Assembly: GCA_015680685.1 (NCBI GenBank)
Contig: MNCI01027447.1
Coordinates: 781,115 to 819,462, forward strand
Reading direction: 5' to 3'
Source of the DNA: Gnetum montanum
Lineage: Eukaryota; Streptophyta; Gnetopsida; Gnetales; Gnetaceae
Length of the DNA stretch: 38,348 bases
The position numbers were made by a program, and so were the translations under genes. Below, piece by piece: positions 21,461 through 30,880 of this stretch (within the stretch, counting starts at the first letter, position 1; each line of letters begins with the position of its first letter). The notes beneath the pieces were generated by a model. That model saw nothing but the letters and a program-made list of their open reading frames with translations, had not been told where the DNA came from and did not search any database.

Positions 21461-23525
21461 TCTTAGAAAATCCAAATGAGTAATCCGATAGGAGAATACT
21501 AGTCTGTGTGCAATCGACCAACCCTTATCATGAACCTAAAATGGTCTATGCACATAGCACATTTGAGAGAGGATGATCTTGCTCGCTATTTTGGATCTCT
21601 CCCTTCCAATTTAGTCATGGGGGAGATGGCAACCTATGCTGATCATTTTTAGCCCTCAGTTTCCTTTTAAGTTTTTGTTTTACACATTTTTTTTACACAT
21701 TTTTGTTTTACAAATTTCTTCAACCCTTTTTTTTACAACATCGTTTATACTTTTTCATTTCTTTGTGTATTTGATTTCTTTATTTGATTCATCACTTAAT
21801 AAGTGCTTCAAAGATGGTATGAACTGTACTCCATTGATTACTAATGTTTGGTTTTTACCTTTAAGTTATGATGTTGTTACTAAGGTATGGTTCTTTTGAT
21901 ATAGCAGGCAATGAGTCCACTTCATCCATACATCCATAAAATTCTATGGTCTCTCTTGGCTTGGAACTGTATAGTCCCTTTTTCAATAATAAGAACTATC
22001 AACTAATCGGTGATTGGGCATTTCTCAAACTAAGGAAGGACTCAAGGATTTAAAAGGGTGTGACTTCAAGGGGATTTGATGCACTTGTGCTAACCATTCT
22101 CTTGGGTGCTTGGATGTTTTCTTCTTGAGTTTTTTTACCATTCCGACGTTGCTGCATTATCGGGAAGCTAAGAAAATAAAAATAATAAGTCTTTGCATGG
22201 TGTGGTTCTCATGCAAAAACACAAAAGAAGAAGAAGAGAAAAGTGAGAATTCAAAGCACACCCCTTAGATGAAATAATCATTTGGACTACAAGAACTGGT
22301 TATGGAACTAAAATAAACATGTTCCCTCTAACTACGGCCCTTCTCACTTCCGACTTTCTCCTCTTTCGTTTCGTCGAAATGGTGGTGGGTCTTTGGTGAA
22401 GGCATTCTTGTTACTTCAAGTGGATGAATAGGTCGAATGTATTAATGCAAAGTCACTGAATGTGGTTTGTTTGAGGCCAGATGTGGAATGGGATCTACTA
22501 AGTCACATTAACCATTAATACACAAGGGGATGTACACCATCTTGTTCTTGAGATTACATTCCATTCTCTTCTTTCCATCTTTCTTTTCCCATTTATCACC
22601 TCATTGCCAATTATATCAGTAGTCTATATTCTGGTTAACGCATTGTTTTCTTTTTGGTAAACTCTTGTGGTTAAGACTTTAACTCTTGTCTCCGAATGAC
22701 ATTCTTAGAGTCTATATACTCTTTGAGTGTGAGATTGTCAGGGCATTAAGGGCATGAGCCTGCTTTGGGGAGGATCCACTAGCATTCCTATTTGGTGCAT
22801 CTATTAATTTCTTTCCCTTAAACATTTCCACAATCACCACTTATTTTGTTCATCTCCATTTGTGACATCCATTTTATCGGCATGGCCGTTGTTTCTTTTT
22901 CTCCATCGTTCTTATTCCTTATCTTTTTCCATTCTATTGCTATTGGAGGTTTACTCTCAGTCATGGGGATCTTGGTCCAATTTTTTTGATTTTTCTCTTA
23001 ACCCCTACACCTTGGGTAGTCACCAGTATTATATCTCCAGATCTGTATCAGCCATATCACAACTCAGCCAATGGACCTTACATCGAAGCAAGGTATCAAT
23101 TGCATTATGATTCATTTATCCTTGCTAATATCAGATTGTGTTGTGTGTGTAGATGGCAATCATACAAGAACAGATTGGATCTGGAGGAAATACTTGGAAT
23201 GGACTGGCGTTGAGTAGTTATGCAAGGGACAAGATTGATGGCACACTTATGGATGGACAATGAAAGGCACAATCTTGGTGTTGGCAGTAGTAGAATTCTT
23301 CTTTTCTCTCTCTCTTCTCTCTCAGCTGCCAAACAAGGTTGGATGTCAATTATGTATAGTGTTCACTTTTGTTGTCATGAACACTAAATTTTTCCATGTA
23401 TTGTAACGATGATCTGTTCACATGTCATCCCATCTACCATTAGTGTTATTTAAGTCAATAATCCCATACCTTCCCAATATATTGTAAGGAACTCGAGGAT
23501 GTGTTTTCATTTAGTCATGGGGGTA
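21461..23525 (+). other. Deletion junction and 3' noncoding region of E3
   Basis: About 21520-21600 resembles E2 just past the integrase stop (ACCAACCCTT..., CTTGCTCGCTATTT), marking the right side of the pol deletion. Then follow the T-rich tract (about 21660-21780), the conserved box (22761-22780), the gtgtgtag/ATGG junction (ATG 23153, an ORF of only 34 codons), a CT run (about 23302-23320), the inverted repeat GTGTTCA/TGAACAC (23359-23384) and the G-rich tract before the LTR. Confidence 0.78.
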
Positions 23526-24340
23526 TGATGGGATGTGATATCGCATGGGCCACGATATCGTGTACGCGATATCGCGTCGGCCCTTGCGATATCACGTATG
23601 CCATATCGCAGCCTGTCACCTTGTCTATAAATAAGAGGTGGCTTTCCTTTGTAAGATCATCTAGATCTAGATCCTTAGCTAAACTCTGACAGTTTTACCA
23701 TTCCAGAGATAGAATAATTTCCATTTGCCCGCAGTAGGAGTCTTAAAGTGAATGGATCTTTATTTGAGAAAATTGTACCTAAGCACACATTTGTGTATGG
23801 AAATAAAGATGAACTTTCTAATAAACCTTGTAGTGCATGGACTAAGCTAATTAGGATTTAATTAATGTTAAATGCTTAACTGCTTTCTTAGATAATTAAT
23901 ATCTCTCAACCCTCAACTCCTAGTTAAGTGCATTCAGTATGACTGCTTCGAGCACGTGTGCTACGCTTAGTAACCCAGTAACGAATAGCGTTTGGTAATC
24001 CTAGTAGCGTTGCACTGGTTCAGGGTGTGTACGGCAAGTGGGAATGGATATTGATGCTAGGACTATTAAAGCTTAGTTAGTGAAAGTTAGTTACTTAGTC
24101 TCTTCACCCTTTCCTCTCTTAGCATAGGCGATAAAAAGATAAAAGTTATAAAAATTATATACCTTAGACTTAATTAACCATAAAACCGTGAAAATACAAG
24201 TAAGTTTGGGAAGACAATGATTGATTAACCTTAAGTGTTCCATAAGGCATGTAAGCACTTAGTCTTTGGAGTTCGACCGAATTACATGTGAGATTCTAGT
24301 ATTTGTATGGTTGAGTGTAGGGGTACCTTGCCACTCATCA
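23526..24340 (+). repeat. 3' LTR of E3 (815 bp)
   Basis: TGATGGG...CTCATCA, paired with 17238-18038. The U3 palindromic array spans 23537-23610, with exact GATATC at 23537, 23554, 23568 and 23588 and a degenerate copy near 23602. TATAAATA at 23626-23633. Confidence 0.95.
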
Positions 24341-24345
24341 CATTT
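24341..24345. repeat. Target-site duplication CATTT, right of E3
   Basis: Second copy of the CATTT found at 17233-17237. Confidence 0.93.
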
Positions 24346-26250
24346 GTACGTGACAAGGATTAATAAGTGGATAAGTAGGATCATGCATGTATGAAATGTT
24401 GGTAACCAATCATGCCCTAGCCATTGGGTGTCTATTGGTGGTGTGGTGGCTAGGTAGAAAAATTGTTGGTCACACACTTGATTGTTATATGGATGGTGGG
24501 TTAGGGTATGATATGTGTTAACATTATATATGGCTTGCCCACGATTGCACTCTTGATCATGATATGGTATGTATGGATTTATTTGTCTCCCCACACTTGT
24601 AAATTCATTAGCTGGATTTGGGATTGGAGTACTAATGGATGGTGGCCCTTGTGTATGGTCAGAGGATGTTGGTTGAGACAAGGAAGGTGGTGTGCTAGAT
24701 TGGCCTTGTGTTGGCTCAAATGATACGGTGGTTCCATGTGTGGTTTGCTTTGGCTTACAACCTTTCCTCTAGAAGGGACATTTCCTATGTTTTGGTTGGA
24801 ACCCACTAGTGTTAGCATGTTTGTGCACATTTGTAGCACAAGTGGCATTTGTTTGTTGATATTAGGGTGCTAAACCTTCATTGGTTACTAGCGGTGGCAT
24901 ATGATGGGGTGGATTATGAGAATATTGAGGATAGGATGGATGGTAAGAGGTATGAGGTGGTGATCCTTTAGGGAATGTCATGGGTTGATGGTACTCGGGA
25001 GAGTGGTAGTGACGATTGGAAGTAGAGGATGTAGAACTTGTTGGAGAAACAACATGTTGAACATAATATCCTTGTGGTTTTGATGGATGCAAAGGATAGG
25101 GCTAAATTGGTGGTGGCCTCCCCCATGATTTTGGTTGTTGCCATTGCACTTGATGACCATGTTGATGCTAGTAATAGGTCCTCCTAGGATGGTACGATTG
25201 GTCATGGAAGTATCTATGATTACCTTGTGGGAGAGAAAATCTCTTTGGCATGTGCTTTTGCATAGACTTCGGGTTTAAGGTACTTGCCCAATATTGCTGT
25301 AGATGCAACAATATGGGGCATTGGCCCTTCGGATGGTCATATATGCAAATGTCACATCCATCATCTTCATCTGTGCTTAAGTCTATAGCCTCGTTTTCTT
25401 TAGCCATTTTTCTCATTTGTCGAAAAGAGTTCTTGGATGTTTCTAGGTTTTGAATCCATTATTTATTATGATCACCTAGCTTGTTTTGCATGATCCTCTT
25501 TGGGACTGTGTCAATAAGAGTTGTGACATTTTCATTTATCCATTTGAACATCCTATTAAACTTTGCTTCTAGTTCATCAATAGATTTCTGTATCGGTAAG
25601 GTTTGTTGTGCAATCACCTTATCGAGAGTGGTTTTGTTCTCATTACCATAGATCTGGACCTCCTTCTATTAAAGAGTTTGGTCCCATTGATATTTTTTGA
25701 CATTCTCCCATTTTCATATCTCTCCTTCTTTTTCCACATGCTTTATTAGCTCTTTGATCTAATGGGCTTGGGGCTTGTATAATTGCCCTAGGGCACACAT
25801 CTTGAGGGTCTCCCTTGTTGCATTATGAAGCCCATTTATGATGTGGAAAAGTTGCCTTTCTTGGGAGAAACCATGGCCCAGGCATCTATTCAATAAGGCA
25901 TATATTCAATAAGGCATAATATCTATCTAAGGCCATGTCCAAGGGTTCATGTTGTTTTTATTTCCACTCTTGGATCCATCTCCTCAAATTGGACACCACC
26001 GCATAGGTTTGGTATTTATTGTTGAAAAGTTCCAGCATTGTAGACCATCATAGGATTAAATTTGGTCTTAACGATATATACCACACTTTGGTTCTATCAA
26101 TTAGTATCCTAGAAAAGACCTTAAGATTTTTCCACTCACTTTTAATGTTTTAGATAGCATAGGCATCATGGAAGGCTTGTAAATGATGTTGTAGATTTGA
26201 ATTATAGCCTCTTGAAAATTTACGAATATTATTCATGTCAAGACTAGGTA
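24346..26250 (-). pseudogene. gag: Gag remnant of E4, main part
   Basis: Read from 26250 downward: LDMNNIRKFSRGYN and QHHLQAFHDAYA, then WYISLRP, TMLELFNNKYQTYA, EPLDMALDRYYALL, later IQKSIDELEAKFNRM, and an acidic stretch before CDICIYDHPKGQCP (about 25356-25315). A long Pro/His/Tyr/Ser-rich tail follows down to about 24350. No protease follows; the tail leads straight into the T-rich 3' region (continued at 17232 beyond E3). A tandem duplication of a TATTCAATAAGGCAT unit at about 25886-25915 shifts the frame within the core. Multiple stops. Confidence 0.85.
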
Positions 26251-27693
26251 TGTAACGACGGAAAATGTCGGTAGCTGGAATACCAAACAAGATCCGTGTA
26301 CACAATCTTAACCACGGATCCGTGCGAGGGCTGTGCTGGAGAAAACGAATCCATAGTGCCCTGAACGGTCTTGTCNNNNNNNNNNNNNNNNNNNNNNNNN
26401 NNNNNNNNNNNNNNNNNNNNNNNNNNNNNNNNNNNNNNNNNNNNNNNNNNNNNNNNNNNNNNNNNNNNNNNNNNNNNNNNNNNNNNNNNNNNNNNNNNNN
26501 NNNNNNNNNNNNNNNNNNNNNNNNNNNNNNNNNNNNNNNNNNNNNNNNNNNNNNNNNNNNNNNNNNNNNNNNNNNNNNNNNNNNNNNNNNNNNNNNNNNN
26601 NNNNNNNNNNNNNNNNNNNNNNNNNNNNNNNNNNNNNNNNNNNNNNNNNNNNNNNNNNNNNNNNNNNNNNNNNNNNNNNNNNNNNNNNNNNNNNNNNNNN
26701 NNNNNNNNNNNNNNNNNNNNNNNNNNNNNNNNNNNNNNNNNNNNNNNNNNNNNNNNNNNNNNNNNNNNNNNNNNNNNNNNNNNNNNNNNNNNNNNNNNNN
26801 NNNNNNNNNNNNNNNNNNNNNNNNNNNNNNNNNNNNNNNNNNNNNNNNNNNNNNNNNNNNNNNNNNNNNNNNNNNNNNNNNNNNNNNNNNNNNNNNNNNN
26901 NNNNNNNNNNNNNNNNNNNNNNNNNNNNNNNNNNNNNNNNNNNNNNNNNNNNNNNNNNNNNNNNNNNNNNNNNNNNNNNNNNNNNNNNNNNNNNNNNNNN
27001 NNNNNNNNNNNNNNNNNNNNNNNNNNNNNNNNNNNNNNNNNNNNNNNNNNNNNNNNNNNNNNNNNNNNNNNNNNNNNNNNNNNNNNNNNNNNNNNNNNNN
27101 NNNNNNNNNNNNNNNNNNNNNNNNNNNNNNNNNNNNNNNNNNNNNNNNNNNNNNNNNNNNNNNNNNNNNNNNNNNNNNNNNNNNNNNNNNNNNNNNNNNN
27201 NNNNNNNNNNNNNNNNNNNNNNNNNNNNNNNNNNNNNNNNNNNNNNNNNNNNNNNNNNNNNNNNNNNNNNNNNNNNNNNNNNNNNNNNNNNNNNNNNNNN
27301 NNNNCGTTTGACCCTTTTGAAGCTCATTACGCTGCCTTGCGTAATAGAGCGTAAATCAGACCTCGGACAAAAGACTTAGCAGGATATGCAAGAAGTCGCA
27401 CATTACGCTGCTTAGGCCTTAAGTTTCATCAAATCTGCTGAAGTAAGTTACCTTCTGATGTCAGACTATGTTAAATAGAATTACGCTATGTATCATTATG
27501 CTATGTTGTGTAATGTAGCGTAAAGACAGAAAACATAGTGAAATTTGAAATCTGTAAGGAACTTGGAGACTTGATGCTAGGTGCCATTTTGCCTCACTTT
27601 GTCTTGTTTTGCCTTTTGGAAATTTTGCCATGAACTTTCGCCCAAATCATGCATCTTCGCCTTAGGCCGATTCGCGATTTCTACGGTGTTTCA
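26251..27693. mobile_element. Probable solo LTR of a different LTR-retrotransposon family, contains N gap
   Basis: It begins TGTAACGACGG and ends GTGTTTCA (TG...CA) and is flanked on both sides by AGGTA (26246-26250, 27694-27698). E4 Gag resumes exactly at the second AGGTA, as the comparison with E5 at about 37950-38030 shows. The TGTAACGAC start resembles LTRs of chromovirus-type (Tekay/Del) gypsy elements. No PBS or coding sequence is visible, but 929 bp are N, so a very small complete element cannot be excluded. Strand is not settled. Confidence 0.78.
26376..27304. other. Assembly gap (929 N)
   Basis: A run of N within the solo LTR. Reading frames spanning it have no content. Single N bases also occur at 29390, 29996 and 34091. 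Confidence 1.
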
Positions 27694-28250
27694 AGGTAGA
27701 TGAATCTTATTGCAATGCTTGCAAGATATCTTTACTACCTCTGTGATCTACATTAGGCTCTTAGTGGCTAGCAAGGGTTCATCATCATCAAATAAATTGT
27801 GAGGGAAATGCCCATCTCTATTTGTTTGATCATGATGATGTTTTCTTTGAACTTTCTCCTAGGTTCGATTTCAATTTTTACTTTGACCCTTTAGTGGAGC
27901 TCTATTTCTATACCTACATCCATCTTTGCTAGAACTAGACGTTGAAGGGAAAGAGGAAGATGAAGAACTGGAAGAATTGCTATGGCTTCTATGGTGTTCT
28001 CGAGGTCTTGTGGTTTATCATTTCTAGGTTTTGAGGAGGTCTTAGGCCTTGACGCCTCCCCTAGTCTAGGACCTATGCCATATCCTCTAAGATGTTTGTC
28101 TTAGGTGAATGTCGTAGGTTGATCACTAGCAATAACATCATTGATGCTTGGTTGAAAGTTGTTACAAATTCTAGATGTTCATTTTCAAGCATGTTTTATA
28201 ATTGGACATTAGGAAAAACATGTGAAAATGAGTTTTTACTTTCATAAAGA
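27694..28250 (-). pseudogene. gag: Gag N-terminal remnant of E4
   Basis: On the minus strand the Ser-rich stretch (about 28000-27900, FPSTSSSSKDGCRYRNR) and FDDDEPLLATKSLM (about 27800-27755) match the order in E1/E3 (SPSSSPSS..., DEPLLAT) and E5 (DDEPLLATTSLMEIQEA). Upstream of this the text (LENEHLEFVTTFNQASMM, about 28190-28130) has no E1/E3 counterpart that I can align, and the beginning of Gag is not defined. Confidence 0.65.
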
Positions 28251-29120
28251 GGAAATTGAGGAGAAAAAACTTCCATATCTTGAAGATGAGTACTAATAGG
28301 CAAATCTTGATGTATAAGACACTATAAAAAATATGAATTTTTGAAAAAGTAAAAGCTTTCCAAATATATTTCATTATTTTTATTTAAAAGTGTTATGATA
28401 CTTGTGTTTTTTAGGCCTTATTGAATCTGTTATGAGTAAAATCATTCTTGGTAATAATCTTGTTTGTAACTTCAAGTTAAAAGGAAAAATAGATTTTCCA
28501 TCCTTCCAAAAATTATTTGGAATATATTGATGCAAGCTATCATCAACTTTAAATAAATTATAAAGATTAGAAATTAAATTTTCAAAATTTTATCTTCTCT
28601 TTCTATTTATAACATAGGAGCTAAAAGCCTCCTTCTATATAATCCATCTATTATGAATATGTAAACATGAAACTATAATGATTTCAAATTTGCTCCAAGT
28701 GGTACACAATCTAGATGAATGAGTAGCCCAAATTGTTTCATTAAAAGGAAGCCACCATGGACTTATTTTCTTAAGCATATATTTTGAAACCATAATATGA
28801 TTATAATTTTAATAGGTATCAAGCATGCACCATGTTTGCCAAATTTATTTAAGCACTAGAAACTAGGAACAAAAATGGCCTAAGGAAATAGAACATAATG
28901 AGGAAAGTTATTATAAGATCAACTATTATTATTTTTGGGTGTTCCTTGCAAAAGCCTATTTCTAAAAAGGACTATCTAAAAATCATATTCATCAAGATAA
29001 TTTGCAATTCATTTTGTTGAGAAAGAAACACACTAATAATAATTAATGAGACTAAGTCCTCCATCTTTTTTTCTAGTAGTGTAATTATCCTAAGTAACTC
29101 TAGAAAAGTCTTACTATGTG
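28251..29120 (-). other. Unidentified degenerate coding-like stretch
   Basis: On the minus strand, about 28870-28400 can be read with few stops as a Trp/Phe-rich text (ISPWWLPFNETIWATHSSRL; later VDDSLHQYIPNNFW and PFNLKLQTRLLPRMI). It lies upstream of the E4 Gag and could be an extended N-terminus, a separate ORF, or a different element. I do not recognise the family. Frame breaks and AT drift limit what can be said. Confidence 0.35.
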
Positions 29121-29129
29121 ATAAACGCT

Positions 29130-29390
29130 TAACAAAAAAGCCATGATATTACAAATGTGATATCTATGATACTATAGTTGCAATATCATAGGTCATCTTG
29201 CGAGGTCATAAATGCAATGTTGCAGTACCTAATTTTATCTATAAAAACACCTCACCTAGTGTAGTAATGACATCATTAATGTAGTTGTACTAAAACCTTA
29301 TCAGTTTGTTTTCTTGATTTCTAGTATCAGTTGGCCAATTCCTGTAGTGTGGTTTTGAGTTAATTTTTTGACATCTTTATTTGAGTTAAN
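29130..29390 (+). repeat. Possible diverged LTR fragment with GATATC-type array
   Basis: Repeated GATATT/GATATC/AATATC motifs (29143-29195) are followed by TATAAAAA (29240-29247) and a GACATCTTTATTTGAG block near 29370, the same order as U3 array, TATA and GATCTTTATTTGAG in E3. Overall similarity is weak. Confidence 0.4.
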
Positions 29391-29574
29391 ATTTATTTAC
29401 ATCCAAAGTCCTTAAGAAAATAATTGTAGTTTATTTTCCCTACTCATTCTTTGGACTAACTTTCCCTTTTGTTCATGCATCCAAAGTAATTCAAATACAT
29501 GTAATGATCAAATAGATGAATAATATGATGCTTAGACTATATGTTTATGCATTTTCTAATGTTAATTTTTAAGA

Positions 29575-29960
29575 TGGTATTTGATAAGTGCTAATCATTA
29601 TCATTCCATTTGGACTAGTAGTGGTTCTAGGATGTATGATTTAGTTTCAAATGAGGCGTATGATTATGATGTTATTTAGTCATATGATTAAACTAAATAA
29701 TAATTAAAAATTAATTAGTTAATCTATTAAGAAATAAAAAAATCCTAACCTAGTCTACAAGCGATAAGCATCTAATCCCAACTTGTCATACATGTTCTAA
29801 ACTTACATACCCACTACTAGAATTACCAAGCACTACTCTATTAGATGAATCAAGTGATAACACTATTCGAATAACCAAAATATTATGTATTTATACTTGA
29901 AGTTGGTTATGCTCATTCTACCAAGTTACTAATATATGAAAAAATGTAAATTATTAAGCC
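29575..29960 (-). repeat. Degenerate LTR fragment of the E4/E5 family
   Basis: Blocks TTTGGACTAGTAG, GATGTATGATTTAGT, GAGGCGTATGAT and ATTACCAAGCA occur in the same order as in the E4 (13260-13560) and E5 (33700-33990) LTRs, in minus orientation. Both LTR ends are missing. It may be the lost 5' LTR of E4, separated by later insertion or decay. Confidence 0.6.
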
Positions 29961-29999
29961 AAGTACATGGAAATCAAATTGCAATTAAACTAAATNCGT

Positions 30000-30880
30000 T
30001 AAGAGATGTTTATACAAGATTAGCTATGAGCAGTAAACATCTATCCTCTTGGCAAGACATCTACTTTTCTAAGTAGACATCTTTCTAGCAAGTTCCAATT
30101 AGAAAGAAGATGTGTACATCAGCAAGAAGATGTCTATCCCACATAGTAGATGTTTACATCCACAAGTAGACATCATTCTTGAAAGTAAGTAGTTGAATAG
30201 TAGACGTCTATTCTTGGAAGAAGACGTCTAACCTGAAAATTTAGATGCATAGTAAAACATCTACTCTTATAAGAAGACATCTTTCTTGAATGCCTTGCAT
30301 CTCAAACATAGACATATTTGACCATATTAGATGACTTAAACAACCATTGGCTAGGGTTGTAATAGTCATTTTTCAAGAAATATTTTAAGGAGTTGACAGT
30401 TACAAGCTTAAGGTAGTTCAAACAATGCAAGCAACAAACATTAAGCTTATTGGGACATGAAGCTAAAAATTGGAACCTCATCTCCATTTCTAGATTTATG
30501 TTGTAGCAGTCTTTTTCCATTATCTAATTTACAGAATTGAAGTGAGTTTACTATTTCATTAATTTATAATTTATTTTCTTTTTTGCCCTAAGGGATTGTA
30601 TGGATCTCTTAAGAGAGATCACGCTTGTGTGTTGAGGTTGAGCTAAAGAGTTAAGCTTGGACTTATGGATAAATTGTATTGAAGGATTGTAAAAGTTGTG
30701 ATACCCTTGAAACCACTTTTTGAAAGTAAGATGCCCATATGTGTGCTTGATACTACTATTTGAGTGTGGACTACCTAAGTTGAAGAATTAGATATATTGT
30801 ATGTGTGCATTCATTGCCATTGAATTTCATATTTGGTTGTTTGTAAGATGGAAATTATTCACCTTCATCTAAGTTCTTGA
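30000..30880 (+). repeat. Probable Ty1/copia-type LTR fragment with AGACATCT/AGACGTCT array
   Basis: 30000-30310 holds more than ten spaced copies of AGATGT, ACATCT or AGACGTCT, many palindromic. Downstream at 30640-30800 come lines such as GCTTGTGTGTTGAGGTTGAG, GAAGGATTGTAAAAG and GTGTGGACTACC, which resemble R/U5 of SIRE-like copia LTRs; the palindromic array is also usual in that group. No LTR ends, PBS or target duplication identified, so this is inference. A 72-codon minus-strand frame at 30302-30520 looks like chance. Confidence 0.42.

Larger units (their letters stand above)
17238..24340 (+). mobile_element. E3: complete non-autonomous Gag-protease Ty3/gypsy element (7103 bp)
   Basis: Complete structure: 5' LTR 17238-18038, tRNA-Asp-type PBS 18040-18057, Gag, protease, 3' noncoding region, G-rich tract, 3' LTR 23526-24340, flanked by CATTT duplications. 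RT, RNase H and integrase are missing, with the protease-to-3'-region order also seen in E1. The two LTRs differ at roughly 8% of positions by eye (not counted exactly), mostly transitions, so insertion is not very recent. Inserted into E4 in opposite orientation. Confidence 0.95.
13144..28250 (-). mobile_element. E4: Gag-only Ty3/gypsy derivative with extra 3' ORF, twice interrupted
   Basis: Read on the minus strand: Gag (28250-27694 and 26250-24346), noncoding region (24345 then 17232-15244), an extra ORF (15243-14308), G-rich tract, 3' LTR (14001-13144). There is no protease, RT or integrase. E3 (17238-24340) and a solo LTR (26251-27693) split it; removing both gives a sequence collinear with E5. 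The 5' LTR was not found with confidence; a minus-oriented LTR fragment at about 29575-29960 may be what is left of it. The right boundary is therefore approximate. Confidence 0.82.

Noticed and set aside
22862-23110. 82-codon Ser/Leu/Phe-rich ORF in E3, possibly membrane or envelope protein
   Set aside because: T- and C-rich noncoding DNA gives such hydrophobic text by chance; the frame is not kept in E1 (about 4300-4560) or E2.
26265-27354. Long open frames of more than 320 codons on both strands
   Set aside because: They consist almost wholly of N from the assembly gap; there is no coding evidence.
28171-28374. 67-codon Phe/Lys/Ile-rich minus-strand ORF
   Set aside because: Composition is that of AT-rich chance translation; another frame of the same strand reads into the Gag N-terminus.
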